In this document: positions 25,682-35,684 of the stretch, in pieces
Position numbering within the stretch: position 1 is the first letter of the stretch
Layout: each line of letters opens with the position of its first letter
Assembly (NCBI GenBank): GCA_009929855.1
Contig: RZZN01000010.1
Coordinates: 1 to 64,000 of the forward strand
Direction: 5' to 3'
Length of the DNA stretch: 64,000 nucleotides
Origin: Gammaproteobacteria bacterium
GTDB taxonomy: Bacteria > Pseudomonadota > Gammaproteobacteria > Chromatiales > Chromatiaceae
Translations under genes and position numbers: made by a program
The notes under the pieces: model-generated
Seen by the model: only the letters and a program-made list of their open reading frames with translations
The model's database searches: none
Told to the model about the DNA's origin: nothing

Positions 25682-26674
25682 ATGCCCAAACGCTCACTCA
25701 TCCTTGCGCTCGCCTGGTTGTCCATCACACTGACCGCGAGCATGAGCGCCCTCGCCGAACCCTTGGTCAAGGTGCGCTTGGTCACCGACTGGAAGGCACA
25801 GGCACCCCACGGCGGCTTCTACCAGGCCAAGGCGCGCGGCTTCTATGCCGAGCAGGGTCTCGCGGTCGAGATCATCCAGGGCGGACCCGCGGTGAACGTG
25901 CCACTGCTCCTCGGTGCCAATCAGGCCGACTTCGGCATCGGCTCCAACAGCTTCATCCCACTCAACATCGTCCAGGCCGGGATCCCGGTGGTGGCGGTCG
26001 CCGCGATCTTTCAGAAGGATCCACAGGTTCTCATCACGCACCCGCGCGAGGACGTTCGCGCGATCGCCGACATGGTAGACAAGCCGATCATGATCTCGGA
26101 TGCGGGTGTCGGCAGTCACTGGGTCTGGTTGAAGGCCAGGTTCGGCTTCACCGATCGTCAGATCCGCAAGTACACCTACAATCTTGCGCCGTTCCTCGCC
26201 GATCCCTCGGCCATCCAGCAGGGCTATGTCACGAGCGAACCCTACGAGATCGAACAAGCGAGTGGGATCGCGCCCCAGACCTTCCTGCTCGCCGATGAGG
26301 ATTATCCCTCCTATGGGAACCTGATCCTGGCCTCGGCCACGCGCATCGAGCAAGACCCGGAGATGGTGCGTGCCTTCGTGGCCGCCTCCATCGCCGGCTG
26401 GCGGGACTATTTGACCGGCGATCCGACCCCTGGCAACGACTTGATCAAGACCGACAATCCAGAGATGAGCGACGCGTTGCTCGCCCATGCCATCGCCGAG
26501 ATGAACCGCCATGCGCTCGCGACCGCCGCCGATGCCGCGAGCGCTGGGATCGGGGTCATGACCGACGCGCGCTGGCAGTCATTCTTCGAGACCATGTCGA
26601 GCCAGGGCATCTATCCCCCAGACCTCGAGTGGCGACACGCCTACTCGCTCGACTTCCTGCCGGGCACGCCATGA
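25682..26674 (+). CDS. ABC transporter substrate-binding protein, NMT1/SsuA type
   Basis: Periplasmic binding protein of 330 residues, with a signal peptide (1-24, cleaved after SALA). The mature N-terminus VRLVTDWKAQAPHGGFYQAKARGFYAEQGL is typical of the NMT1/THI5-like and SsuA-like families, which bind thiamine pyrimidine precursors, nitrate, taurine or alkanesulfonates. GGAG about 10 bp upstream supports ATG 25682. Its stop overlaps the ATPase start (ATGA). The ligand cannot be fixed, and I saw no TPP riboswitch upstream. Confidence 0.87.
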   Translation: MPKRSLILALAWLSITLTASMSALAEPLVKVRLVTDWKAQAPHGGFYQAKARGFYAEQGLAVEIIQGGPAVNVPLLLGANQADFGIGSNSFIPLNIVQAGIPVVAVAAIFQKDPQVLITHPREDVRAIADMVDKPIMISDAGVGSHWVWLKARFGFTDRQIRKYTYNLAPFLADPSAIQQGYVTSEPYEIEQASGIAPQTFLLADEDYPSYGNLILASATRIEQDPEMVRAFVAASIAGWRDYLTGDPTPGNDLIKTDNPEMSDALLAHAIAEMNRHALATAADAASAGIGVMTDARWQSFFETMSSQGIYPPDLEWRHAYSLDFLPGTP

Positions 26675-27411
26675 CCCACGAGCTCCAGCTGGATCGGCTG
26701 GGCAAGACCTTTCAAAATGGCACGCCGGCCTTGGATGAGATCAGCGCCCATATTGGCGCTGGATCCTTCGTGGCCCTACTGGGTCCCTCGGGCTGTGGCA
26801 AGAGCACCGTGCTGCGACTGATCGCGGGGCTCGATGAGCCGACCCGCGGTCGGGTGCTCTGGCCGAGTGGCCGCGCCGCGCTCGGATTCGTGTTCCAGGA
26901 CCCGACGCTCATGGCCTGGGCCAGCGCGACGCGCAATGTATCGCTGCCGCTCGATCTGGCCGGACGCCCGGCGCCCGAGGCGCGTGCGCGCGCACTCACC
27001 GCGCTCGAGAAGCTCGGGCTTGGCGCGTTTGCCGAGTCATTGCCTCGCGAGCTCTCGGGCGGCATGCGCATGCGGGTCTCGATCGCCCGCGCGCTGGTTG
27101 CCTCGCCCGATGTCCTGCTCATGGACGAACCCTTTGCCGCGCTCGACGAATTCACACGCTCACGGCTCAACGAGGATCTGTTGAGGCTCTGGGCCGAGCG
27201 CGGCTTCACCGGCATCTTCGTCACCCACTCGGTCTTCGAGGCGGTGTACCTGGCGCAGCGTATCCTCATCCTTGGCGGCCGACCTGGGCGTCTGGTCGCC
27301 GACCTGACGAACCCGGCGCCCTATCCGCGCGGACGCGACTATCGGACATCGGCTGGCTTCAATGCCCTGGCGCGCGAGATCCTGGATGTGCTGGAGGGGG
27401 TCTCCGGATGA
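26671..27411 (+). CDS. ABC transporter ATP-binding protein
   Basis: 246-residue ATPase that powers the importer encoded with its neighbours. The Walker A is GPSGCGKST, the Q-loop is in FVFQDPTLM, the signature is LSGGMRMR, the Walker B is VLLMDEPFAALD and the H-loop is in FVTHSVFEAVY. It is of the SsuB/TauB/ThiZ type. The start at 26671 overlaps the upstream stop (ATGA), and the permease start overlaps its own stop. Confidence 0.93.
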   Translation: MTHELQLDRLGKTFQNGTPALDEISAHIGAGSFVALLGPSGCGKSTVLRLIAGLDEPTRGRVLWPSGRAALGFVFQDPTLMAWASATRNVSLPLDLAGRPAPEARARALTALEKLGLGAFAESLPRELSGGMRMRVSIARALVASPDVLLMDEPFAALDEFTRSRLNEDLLRLWAERGFTGIFVTHSVFEAVYLAQRILILGGRPGRLVADLTNPAPYPRGRDYRTSAGFNALAREILDVLEGVSG

Positions 27412-28190
27412 TGCGTGCACTGCGCGTGATTCTGCCGATCGGGCTCTTCGCCGCCTTGATCTGGTTTTGGGGATGGGCGGTGGAGCACTGGCGGATCCCA
27501 CCCTTCATCCTGCCGCCGCCGCGCGCCATCCTCGAGGTCTTCGTCAACGATGCCCAGTCGCTGCTCGGCTCGGCCTGGACCACCTTCGGCATCACGGCCA
27601 CCGCCTTCGTGCTGGCGGTGGTCTCTGGCACGGCACTCGCCACACTCTTCGCCTCCAGCCGACTCGCCGAGGCCATGCTCTCGCCCTATGCGGTCACCCT
27701 GCAGGTCACCCCCATCATCTCCATCGCGCCACTGGTCATCGTCTGGGTCGGACTCGATCAGGCCTGGCTCGCCGTGCTCATCCTTGCCTGGATCAGTGCA
27801 TTCTTTCCGGTCCTAGCCAGCGCCACCGCGGGACTCAAGGCCGTGGATCCCAATCTTCGCGATCTCTTCAGACTCTATCGAGCCAGCTTCCCGCAGACCT
27901 TCCGCCGACTCCTGGTCCCCTCCGCGCTGCCGTATCTGTTGGCCGGCATCAAGACCGCCGGCGGACTCGCGCTGATCGGGGCAGTCGTCGCCGAATTCGC
28001 CGCCGCCTCTGGCAATACCAACGGGCTGGCCTGGCGGATCCTCGAGGCCGGCAACCGGCTCCAGATCGCCAAGATGTTCGCCGCACTCATCCTACTCGCG
28101 CTCATGGGCATCCTGATCTATGCCGTGCTGAGCTTCATCGAGTGGCTACTCCTCCATCGTTGGCACGGCGACACCCGCTCTCGCGCCTGA
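27408..28190 (+). CDS. ABC transporter permease
   Basis: 260-residue inner-membrane subunit with about six transmembrane helices, of the SsuC/TauC/ThiX type. The EAA-like loop, needed to dock the ATPase, is present (DLFRLYRASFPQTFRRLLVPSALPYLLAG region). It completes a three-gene importer with four-base overlaps at both joints. A REP-like repeat cluster follows the stop codon. Confidence 0.9.
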   Translation: MMRALRVILPIGLFAALIWFWGWAVEHWRIPPFILPPPRAILEVFVNDAQSLLGSAWTTFGITATAFVLAVVSGTALATLFASSRLAEAMLSPYAVTLQVTPIISIAPLVIVWVGLDQAWLAVLILAWISAFFPVLASATAGLKAVDPNLRDLFRLYRASFPQTFRRLLVPSALPYLLAGIKTAGGLALIGAVVAEFAAASGNTNGLAWRILEAGNRLQIAKMFAALILLALMGILIYAVLSFIEWLLLHRWHGDTRSRA

Positions 28191-28243
28191 CCGCCCCGGG
28201 CACCCAGACGCGCGGGAGCCCGACAGCCCAAGAAGCCCTGAAA

Positions 28244-28274
28244 CCTGGGATTGCCGGATTGCACTCGGCCATCC
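28244..28274. repeat. Dispersed palindromic repeat, copy 1
   Basis: This segment matches 48181-48212 at roughly 26 of 31 positions, with the shared core TTGCACTCGG. In the second copy the centre is a perfect hairpin, CCGAGT-TGC-ACTCGG; this copy is slightly decayed. It is a different family from the REP-like repeats that follow. Confidence 0.6.
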
Positions 28275-28336
28275 CACCGCGGCCGATGTCCTGGTGCTGT
28301 CCTGGCGATTGACGGCGTGCAGTCGGGGCAGGCGAT

Positions 28337-28465
28337 GATCCTCACTCGGGGCCGGGAGGCCCCGACTCCCCTGGGGCCGCAGGCCACGAGTGGAGTCGGG
28401 GCGTCCTCGCCCCGAGGAAGGAGGGTTTCAGCGTGACCCCAAAGGTCGAGCGATCATGGGGCGTC
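28337..28465. repeat. REP/BIME-like element, copy A
   Basis: 129-bp unit repeated at 28489-28641. It contains two opposed hairpins, CGGGGCC-GGGA-GGCCCCG and TCGGGGCG-TCCT-CGCCCCGA, and outer arms GACTCC/GGAGTC that pair with each other. The whole can fold into a branched structure. It lies between the convergent permease and rnhB genes. Confidence 0.85.
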
Positions 28466-28488
28466 ACATTGCTCTACTGGCGCTCGAA

Positions 28489-28641
28489 GATCCTCACTCG
28501 GGGCCGGGAGGCCCCGACTCCCCTGGGATCCGGAGAGCCAGCTCCCCTGGGGCCGCAGGCCACGAGTGGAGTCGGGGCGTCCTCGCCCCGAGGAAGGAGG
28601 GTTTCAGCGTGACTCCAAAGGTCGAGCGATCATGGGGCGTC
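28489..28641. repeat. REP/BIME-like element, copy B
   Basis: Second copy, nearly identical to 28337-28465 but with a 24-bp insertion after CTCCCCTGGG that duplicates that decamer. Downstream (28642-28650) the CGCCCCG half-stem appears again, ending at the rnhB stop codon. The two copies and the 28340/28492/60 shared 30-mer define a mobile or recombining palindromic family. Confidence 0.85.
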
Positions 28642-28652
28642 CTCGCCCCGGG

Positions 28653-29228
28653 CTAGCGTGCGAGCATGGCGCGGACTGGGCCAAAGCTGCGACGATGCTC
28701 CGGACAGGGTCCGAGTACGCGCAAAGCGGCGAGATGGGCACGGGTGGGATAGCCCTTGTGCATGGCGAATCCGTAACCCGGATGGCGTCGGTCGAGCTCG
28801 CACATCAATTGATCGCGGGCGACCTTGGCGAGGATGGAGGCGGCCCCGATCGCTGGATCGGAGCGATCCCCACCAACCAGCGCGCGGGTCTCGCAGGCGA
28901 GCGCTGGACAATGCTTGCCGTCGACCAGGGCCAGTGTCGGGGCCGCGGTCAGACCCGCAACGGCACGCTGCATGGCGAGCAGTGAGGCCTGGAGGATATT
29001 GATCCGATCGATCTCCTCGGCGCTCGCCCAGGCCACCGACCAGCTCAGCGCGCACTCACGGATGCGTTCCGCCAAGGTCTCCCGACGGCGCGCGCTCAGG
29101 GTCTTCGAATCGGCCAGCCCGGCGATCGGCTGACGTGGATCCAGGATGACGGCGGCCGCGCTCACTGGCCCGGCCAAGGGTCCACGGCCCGCCTCGTCCA
29201 CCCCAGCGATCAGCTCGGCGAGCCTCAT
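28653..29228 (-). CDS. rnhB: Ribonuclease HII
   Basis: Removes ribonucleotides misincorporated in DNA. 191 residues with the family start [14 protein letters not shown] (Asp11-Glu12 catalytic pair) and the downstream acidic residues in ALVDGKHCP and [12 protein letters not shown]. Its start overlaps the lpxB stop by four bases. The stop codon lies at the end of the REP-like cluster. Confidence 0.95.
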   Translation of the reverse strand: MRLAELIAGVDEAGRGPLAGPVSAAAVILDPRQPIAGLADSKTLSARRRETLAERIRECALSWSVAWASAEEIDRINILQASLLAMQRAVAGLTAAPTLALVDGKHCPALACETRALVGGDRSDPAIGAASILAKVARDQLMCELDRRHPGYGFAMHKGYPTRAHLAALRVLGPCPEHRRSFGPVRAMLAR

Positions 29229-30388
29229 GGATGAGCCGCCGGGCGGGCCTGTCCGATCAGCTGCAGGACCGCCTCAGCCGCCGAGTCCGCGGCACCCTGT
29301 CGCAGCCTCAGATGGATCCGTCGATACTCGTCCTGAATCGCGGCGACCCGCTCTGGAGCCGCGAGAAAGGCCAGTAATGCCGCCGCCAGCAGATCGGGGC
29401 GGCAGTCACCCTGAATGAACTCGGGCGCCAGCTCGCGTCCGGCCAGGATGTTGGCCATGGCGATCTGTGGAACCTTGACCAGATCGAGCTGCTTGACCAG
29501 GTGATAGGTGAGTGGATGCACCCGATAGGCGACCACCATGGGTCGCTTGGACAAGAGCGCCTCCAGTGTCGCGGTCCCAGACGCGGTGAGCACCAGGTCG
29601 GCGGCCGCCAGTGCGAGGCGACTCTGGCCATCCAGCAGGGTCACGGGCAGCCGTGGTGCGCATCGATTCAGCGCTTGGGTGAAGCGCTCGCGCAGTCCAG
29701 CGTGCACCAATGGCACGATGAAACGCAGCTCGGGGCGCAGCGCATGACATCGCGCGGCCGCCTCGATGAAGGGTTCGGCCAGACGCGCGACTTCCCCCAC
29801 TCGACTTCCCGGCAGCAGGGCGATGAGTGTCCCCTGGATCGGCAGCCCCAGTGCGCGTCGCGCGCCATCGCGATCGCTCTCGAGCGGGATCTCGTCGGCG
29901 AGTGGATGTCCGACATAGCGCACCGCGACACCCGCCTCGCGCAGAAAGGGCTCCTCGAACGGGAAGATGCTCAGCATCAGATCGACAGCGCGCCGAATCG
30001 CCTTGACCCGACCGGCACGCCAGGCCCAGACGGTCGGGCTGACCAGATGTACGGTGCGGATACCACCCTGGCGCAGGCGCCGCTCCAACCCCAGGTTGAA
30101 GTCGGGCGCGTCGACACCGATGAAGACATCGGGTGGGTCGTTGCGGAAATGGCGCAGCAGGCCTCGCCGCAGTGACAGGAGCTCGGGCAGATGCGCCAGG
30201 ACCTCGGTCAGACCCATCACCGAGAGTCGTTCCATCGGAAAGAGTGTCTCGCACCCCTCGGCCAGCATGCGTGGCCCGGCCACCCCGACGAAACGGACCT
30301 CGGGAGCGCGTGCGCGGATGGCGCGCACCAGCGCGGCCCCCAATAGATCACCGGAGGGCTCGTTCGCGACGATCCCGATCCGCAACAT
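29225..30388 (-). CDS. lpxB: Lipid-A-disaccharide synthase
   Basis: Glycosyltransferase (GT19) that joins UDP-diacylglucosamine and lipid X to make the lipid A disaccharide on the inner membrane. 387 residues. The N-terminal EPSGDLLGA motif is near residue 10, and the C-terminal [20 protein letters not shown] nucleotide-binding region is clear. ATG 30388 overlaps the lpxA stop (TGATG). Confidence 0.95.
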   Translation of the reverse strand: MLRIGIVANEPSGDLLGAALVRAIRARAPEVRFVGVAGPRMLAEGCETLFPMERLSVMGLTEVLAHLPELLSLRRGLLRHFRNDPPDVFIGVDAPDFNLGLERRLRQGGIRTVHLVSPTVWAWRAGRVKAIRRAVDLMLSIFPFEEPFLREAGVAVRYVGHPLADEIPLESDRDGARRALGLPIQGTLIALLPGSRVGEVARLAEPFIEAAARCHALRPELRFIVPLVHAGLRERFTQALNRCAPRLPVTLLDGQSRLALAAADLVLTASGTATLEALLSKRPMVVAYRVHPLTYHLVKQLDLVKVPQIAMANILAGRELAPEFIQGDCRPDLLAAALLAFLAAPERVAAIQDEYRRIHLRLRQGAADSAAEAVLQLIGQARPAAHP

Positions 30389-31182
30389 CAACGGACGATG
30401 CTACGACGACTGTCGAGGATGAAATCGGCCAGGATGCCGATCTCGGGCGCATCCGCGGCCATGCGGCGCAGCTCGATCATGGCCTCGGCCAGCTTGAGAT
30501 TGCCCAGATAGAGCGTGCGATAGGCGCGCTTGATGGATTGGATGGTGGCGTCGCCGAAACCACGTCGCTTCAGTCCCTCGACATTGATGCCGTGGGGCTC
30601 GGCCGGGTGACCGCTGACCATGACATAGGGTGGAACATCCTTGCCCAGGACCGAGCCCATCGCGCAAAAGCTATGCGCACCGATCCGACTGAATTGATGG
30701 ACGATGGTGAAGCCGCCGAGGATCGCCCAATCCTGGATCTGGACATGTCCGCCGAGCGATGCCGCATTGGCCATGATGACATGATCGCCGATCCAGCAAT
30801 CGTGGGCGACATGGGTGTAGGCCATGAAGAGATTATCGTTGCCAATGCGGGTGAGGCCCTGATCCTGCGCCGTCCCGCGATGAATGGTGACACATTCGCG
30901 AATCTGATTGCGGTCACCGATTTCCAGTCGCGTTGGCTCGCCACCGTACTTCTTGTCTTGCGGATCCTCGCCGACCGAGGTGAATTGAAAGATCCGATTG
31001 TCACGCCCGATCCGGGTCTGCCCCATGATGATCGCATGTGGACCGATACGGGTTCCCGCGTCGACCTCGACCGCGCTCCCGATCACGGCGAAGGGGCCAA
31101 CCTCGACACTGGAGTCCAGCCAGGCGCCTGGGTCGACGACTGCGGTCGGATGGATCAAGCCGTGAAGTCTCGCGCCGTGCAC
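30388..31182 (-). CDS. lpxA: UDP-N-acetylglucosamine acyltransferase
   Basis: First enzyme of lipid A synthesis: it transfers a 3-hydroxyacyl chain to UDP-GlcNAc. A left-handed beta-helix of hexapeptide repeats runs over residues 10-190, with HRGTAQD and [19 protein letters not shown] containing the catalytic His. The C-terminal helical domain is intact. ATG 31182 overlaps fabZ by 28 bp; a TTG at about 31158, which would give LIHPTAVV at the start, is the alternative. Confidence 0.95.
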   Translation of the reverse strand: MHGARLHGLIHPTAVVDPGAWLDSSVEVGPFAVIGSAVEVDAGTRIGPHAIIMGQTRIGRDNRIFQFTSVGEDPQDKKYGGEPTRLEIGDRNQIRECVTIHRGTAQDQGLTRIGNDNLFMAYTHVAHDCWIGDHVIMANAASLGGHVQIQDWAILGGFTIVHQFSRIGAHSFCAMGSVLGKDVPPYVMVSGHPAEPHGINVEGLKRRGFGDATIQSIKRAYRTLYLGNLKLAEAMIELRRMAADAPEIGILADFILDSRRSIVR

Positions 31183-31664
31183 ATGATCTCGGCACTGGCG
31201 ACGATCCGGTCGTCGACGCGCGCCTCGCCATCGAACTTCCAGATCCCGCGACGCACTGGTCCCAGCTTGACGTCGAGGATCAGTTGATCACCCGGCTCCA
31301 CTGGCCGCTTGAAGCGCGCCTTGTCGATGCCAACGAAATAATAGAGCTTGTTCCCGACCTCGTGCGGACGTGAGGCCATGGCGAGCAGACCCGTGGCCTG
31401 GGCCAACGCCTCGACGATCAAGACCCCTGGCATCACCGGGCGCACTGGAAAATGGCCGGTGAAGTAGGGCTCGTTGAACGAGACGTTCTTCAAGGCGATC
31501 AGATACTCGTTGACCCGATAGTCGAGCACCCTGTCCACGAGCAAGAAAGGATAGCGGTGCGGCAACAAGCTCAGCACCTTGTGGATATCCATCGTGCTCA
31601 CGGCGTCCTCCAAGCGATCGAGACGCGGCTCGTGATCGGTCAGCGTGGGATGTGATCCCTCCAT
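31155..31664 (-). CDS. fabZ: 3-hydroxyacyl-ACP dehydratase
   Basis: Hot-dog-fold dehydratase of type II fatty acid synthesis, competing with LpxA for 3-hydroxyacyl-[17 protein letters not shown] carries the catalytic His, and [20 protein letters not shown] carries the catalytic Glu. The frame starts at ATG 31664, two bases after the lpxD stop. An internal GTG at 31601 with GGAGG 5 bases upstream, or ATG 31592 (MDIHKV), would give the usual length. Confidence 0.94.
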   Translation of the reverse strand: MEGSHPTLTDHEPRLDRLEDAVSTMDIHKVLSLLPHRYPFLLVDRVLDYRVNEYLIALKNVSFNEPYFTGHFPVRPVMPGVLIVEALAQATGLLAMASRPHEVGNKLYYFVGIDKARFKRPVEPGDQLILDVKLGPVRRGIWKFDGEARVDDRIVASAEIMCTARDFTA

Positions 31665-31665
31665 A

Positions 31666-32724
31666 CTAAGTACCCCCCTGCTCTGTTGATTCGTCGAGCA
31701 TGGCGAGACGTGCCTCGAGCCGCTTGAGGCGTCGGGCGAGCTCGTCCAATTGTTTGAAACGCGCCACGTTTCGTCGCCAATCGATGCTTGGCATCGCAGG
31801 GATGCCGCTACTGTAGGAGCCCGCTTGCGAAACCGATCGAGTCACCATCGCCATCCCAGTGAAATGCACATGGTCGCCGATCTCGAGGTGACCCGCCATC
31901 CCGACCGCACCCGCGATGGTGCAGTTGCGCCCGATCCGCGTCGAGCCCGAGATCCCGGTGTTGGCCGCCATCGCGGTATGGTCACCGATCTGCACGTTGT
32001 GGCCGATCTGGATCTGGTTGTCGAGCTTCACACCCTGGCCGATCACCGTATCCTCGATGGAACCGCGATCGACCGTGGTATTGGCTCCGATCTCGACGTC
32101 ATCGCCAAGGATCACGCGTCCGATCTGAGGAATCCGTACCCATTGCTCGCCATCTCGGGCGAATCCGAAACCCTCGCGACCGATGACGCATCCTGGATGC
32201 AAGAGTGCGCGCTCACCGACACGCGTCCCGGCACAGAGTGTCACGCGCGCCACCAAACGACTCCCTGCGCCGATCAGCACGTCCTCACCGATGAGACAGC
32301 CGGGGCCGACAAAGACCGCGGGACCGATGATGGCGCCTGACTCCACGACGCTGGTCGGGCCGATCCAGGCTGTGGGATCGATCCGCGCGCCCCCATCGAC
32401 CACCGCGCTAGGGTGGATCCCACCGACCACCGGGGCTGGGGGATGCAGGATCTGCGCCGCGCGGGCAAAGGTGAGGTATGGATTGTCGCTGAGCAGCACT
32501 GGCCTCGACACGACAGCCGCATCGGCCGGCGTCAAGATGATGCAGCCGGCCTGCGTGGCTTGCAGCGCGCGCGCCAGACGCCGATCGCCGTAGAAGGTCA
32601 GGCAGCGCGCGTCGGCCGTGCCAAGTGCGGCGACCCGCTCGACGAGCAGGTCTCCCGGTCCGCGCAAGTGCACGCCGAGACGGGCCGCGAGGTCTGCAAG
32701 TGAGATCGCCAAGGCCGTGGTCAC
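31666..32724 (-). CDS. lpxD: UDP-3-O-acylglucosamine N-acyltransferase
   Basis: Third acyl-transfer step of lipid A synthesis. An N-terminal uridine-binding domain (about 1-100) precedes a hexapeptide beta-helix (about 105-300) with the catalytic His in [24 protein letters not shown] regions. GTG 32724 gives 352 residues, close to E. coli LpxD (341), and lies 25 bp after the skp stop. An upstream ATG at 32871 would extend into skp and is unlikely. Confidence 0.93.
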   Translation of the reverse strand: MTTALAISLADLAARLGVHLRGPGDLLVERVAALGTADARCLTFYGDRRLARALQATQAGCIILTPADAAVVSRPVLLSDNPYLTFARAAQILHPPAPVVGGIHPSAVVDGGARIDPTAWIGPTSVVESGAIIGPAVFVGPGCLIGEDVLIGAGSRLVARVTLCAGTRVGERALLHPGCVIGREGFGFARDGEQWVRIPQIGRVILGDDVEIGANTTVDRGSIEDTVIGQGVKLDNQIQIGHNVQIGDHTAMAANTGISGSTRIGRNCTIAGAVGMAGHLEIGDHVHFTGMAMVTRSVSQAGSYSSGIPAMPSIDWRRNVARFKQLDELARRLKRLEARLAMLDESTEQGGT

Positions 32725-32749
32725 ATCCAATACGGGGGATCGATGCGAA

Positions 32750-33274
32750 TCATCGCTTGTCCTTGAGGTCTTCTTTGAGCCGCTTGATGACCTGCTCGGA
32801 GATATCGATGCGTGGACTGAAATAGACGATCCCCTCGCTGATGACCAGATCGATCTTCTCTTCCTTGGCAACCTCGATCACGACCTCGCGGACCTGCTGG
32901 GCCAGCCTGGTGCGCAGCTCGTTCTGTCGCAGCGCGAAGTCCTCCTGGAATTCATCACGTGCATACTTGAGCTTGCGTGTGCGACTGCGAATGTCGTTTT
33001 GCAGACGCTGGAGCTCGCTTTCACTCATCAGCGGCCCCTCGCGCTCGAGCCGTCCTTGGAGCGCCGAGATCTGATCCTGCTGCTCGCGCAGTAAACGCTC
33101 GCGTTCTTCGACCTCGCGCTGGAGCGCGATCCCGGCGGCCTCGTATTGAGGGGACTGCTCGACCACCCGGTTGGGATCCACCACCGCGATTCGATACTCG
33201 GTGGCCATGAGTGATTGCCCACTCGTGAGCAGGGCCAAACCAGCCAGCGCGACGATTCTCGAGCAACTGTTCAT
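32750..33274 (-). CDS. skp: Periplasmic chaperone Skp/OmpH
   Basis: 174 residues with a signal peptide (about 1-24) and a long charged coiled coil (about 50-125) that forms the tentacles of the Skp trimer. It holds unfolded outer-membrane proteins on their way to BamA, encoded directly before it with no intergenic base. Confidence 0.92.
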   Translation of the reverse strand: MNSCSRIVALAGLALLTSGQSLMATEYRIAVVDPNRVVEQSPQYEAAGIALQREVEERERLLREQQDQISALQGRLEREGPLMSESELQRLQNDIRSRTRKLKYARDEFQEDFALRQNELRTRLAQQVREVVIEVAKEEKIDLVISEGIVYFSPRIDISEQVIKRLKEDLKDKR

Positions 33275-35605
33275 CTAGAAGGTCTGCCCGATACTGAACT
33301 GGAAGACCTGGGTCTCATCGCCCTCCTTGTCGTTCAGTGGAACGGCGAGGCTGAGCGACAGTGCACCAATCGGCGATAGCCAGGTTGCGGACAGACCAGT
33401 CGAGTAGCGCAATTCACCCAGATCGAAACCAGTCGGCTCGATCAGATCGGAATCATTGGTCTCCCACACATTGCCCACATCGAGGAAGGTCCCCAGACGC
33501 AGGGTCTTTTCGAGCTCGCCGCCCACGGGAGGTGGCGCGAAGAGCTCCAGACTCCCCAGCATCCTGAAATTACCGCCGACCGGATCGTCGTACTGGACGT
33601 CGCGCGGCCCCAGCGAGTTGGCGACGAAACCGCGGACCGAGCGCGGTCCGCCGGCGTAGAAGTTCTCGAAGAAGGGCATCGAGCTGTTGTCGCCATAGCC
33701 AGCGCCGTAGCCCAGATCACCAGACATCGCCAGGACGAAGCGGCGCGTCAGTGGGATATAGAGCTGCTCCTGATAGGTCAGCTTGTAGTACTGAAGGTCA
33801 CTGCCCGGAATCGACACGTCACCCCGCACACCCCGCATGACACCCCGTGTCGGAAACATCGCATTGTCACGACTATCCTTGGTGTAGCTTGCGAACAGGA
33901 TGAAATCATTGAAGATGTCGCCATTCTCATCGGCGAACTCCTGGGCGATGTCGGACAATCCGGGCTTGAAGTTGGTGTACTGATAGCGCCCGCCGAAACC
34001 GAACCGACTGGTCTCGGAGATCGGAAGACCGAAATTGATGCCGAGCGAGCCCACATCGGTGGTGTAGTCGGCGCCGATCAACTCGTCGAAGTTGGTCTCG
34101 CGATAGCCGATGCTGAAGCCACGGCTGATCCCATCGACCGTGTAATAGGGGTTGTTGTAGGACAACTGATAGTACTGGATGGCCGAGCTGGTGTTGAATC
34201 CAGCCGAGACCCGCTTGCCAGTGCCCAGGAAGTTGTTCTGGGTCACGCTCGCGTTGAACAGGACCCCTTGGGATTGGGAGTAGCCGATGCCCGCGGCGAG
34301 ATTGCCCGCCGGGCGCTCGGTCACTGTGACGTCGACATCGACCTGATCGGCTGATCCAGGGACCGCCGGGGTCTCGATCGAGACATCCTCGAAATAGCCC
34401 AAGCGCATCAGACGATCGCGCGACTGACGCACCAGGTCGGCCGAGAACCAGGCCGATTCGAGCTGACGCATCTCACGACGCAGCACCTCGTCACGCGTCC
34501 GCGTATTGCCCTTCATGTTGATCCGGCGCACATAGACCCGCTGGCCAGGGTCGATGAAGAAGGTGATCGCCACCTCCTTGGCCTCTTCGTCGATCTCGGG
34601 AACTGTGTTCACGTTGGCGAAGGCATAACCCCGATCACCCAGCAGACTCGAGATTCGCTCCGCGCTCTCGGTGGTGGCGCGGCGCGAGAAATGCTCGCCA
34701 CGCTTCAGATGGATGAGCGGGAACAGCTCCTCGGCTGGGATCGCTGGCTCCCCGGCAAGCTTGATGTCACTGATGCGGAAGGCGTCACCTTCCTTGATGG
34801 CGACGGTGATATAGATGTCTTGCTTGTTCGCGCTGATCGAGACCTGGGTGGAGAGGATCTCGAACTGGATGAAACCGCGGTCCAGATAGAAGGAGCGCAG
34901 CGACTCTAGATCACCGGCCAGTTTCTGTTTCGAATACTGATCGTTCTTGGAGTAGAAAGAGCTCCAGCCGGTCGAGCCCAACTGAAATTCCTTCAGCAGC
35001 TCCTTCTCCGAGAAGCTCTCGCTGCCGATGATACTGATCTGCTTGATCCGGGCGGTCAGGCCCTCGGTGATCGCGATGCGCACGGCCACGCGGTTGCGCT
35101 CGAGCGGCGAGACGGTCGACTGGATCAATACGCCATACTTGCCGCGCGAGAAATATTGACGCTCCAGCTCCTGCTCGATCCGATCCAACACCGAGCGATC
35201 GAAGACCCGACCCTCCTTGAGACCGATGTCGGCGAGCGCCGACTTCAGCGCCTCGGTATCGATGTCGCGGTTACCGGTGATGTCGATCTGGGCGATCGCG
35301 GGACGCTCGCGCACCCAGAGTACCAGGACGTTGCCATCCCGCTCGACCCGCACATCGTCGAAGAAACCGGTCTGGTAGAGGGTGCGGATGATCCCGCCGG
35401 TGACGCCCTCCCCGACCGTATCGCCGACCTGCACCGGCAGATAGTTGAACACCGTTCCCGGCGCGATGCGCTGGAGCCCCTCGACGCGGATATCCGCGAC
35501 CTGAAAGGTCTCCGCGAGCAGTGAGCCGTGGATGAACAGCAAGCCGAGCAGCAGCAAGAGCTGTCGCCTGAAGCGACAGCGGGTCATCTGAGTTATCGCG
35601 CGCAA
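33275..35605 (-). CDS. bamA: Outer-membrane assembly factor BamA
   Basis: 776-residue Omp85 protein, the core of the BAM complex. A signal peptide (about 1-31, after SLLA) is followed by five POTRA domains (about 35-430) and a 16-strand barrel. The conserved loop-6 VRGF motif is present (GPRSVRGF). The C-terminal Phe (GQTF) is the usual outer-membrane signature. Length is normal. Confidence 0.96.
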   Translation of the reverse strand: MRAITQMTRCRFRRQLLLLLGLLFIHGSLLAETFQVADIRVEGLQRIAPGTVFNYLPVQVGDTVGEGVTGGIIRTLYQTGFFDDVRVERDGNVLVLWVRERPAIAQIDITGNRDIDTEALKSALADIGLKEGRVFDRSVLDRIEQELERQYFSRGKYGVLIQSTVSPLERNRVAVRIAITEGLTARIKQISIIGSESFSEKELLKEFQLGSTGWSSFYSKNDQYSKQKLAGDLESLRSFYLDRGFIQFEILSTQVSISANKQDIYITVAIKEGDAFRISDIKLAGEPAIPAEELFPLIHLKRGEHFSRRATTESAERISSLLGDRGYAFANVNTVPEIDEEAKEVAITFFIDPGQRVYVRRINMKGNTRTRDEVLRREMRQLESAWFSADLVRQSRDRLMRLGYFEDVSIETPAVPGSADQVDVDVTVTERPAGNLAAGIGYSQSQGVLFNASVTQNNFLGTGKRVSAGFNTSSAIQYYQLSYNNPYYTVDGISRGFSIGYRETNFDELIGADYTTDVGSLGINFGLPISETSRFGFGGRYQYTNFKPGLSDIAQEFADENGDIFNDFILFASYTKDSRDNAMFPTRGVMRGVRGDVSIPGSDLQYYKLTYQEQLYIPLTRRFVLAMSGDLGYGAGYGDNSSMPFFENFYAGGPRSVRGFVANSLGPRDVQYDDPVGGNFRMLGSLELFAPPPVGGELEKTLRLGTFLDVGNVWETNDSDLIEPTGFDLGELRYSTGLSATWLSPIGALSLSLAVPLNDKEGDETQVFQFSIGQTF

Positions 35606-35684
35606 GACAGGATCCCCTCGCTCAAGCCGAAGCGGGCGGCGCAGTCGGCGTTTCAGGCGCGCTAGTATACGGGATTCGCGACGC

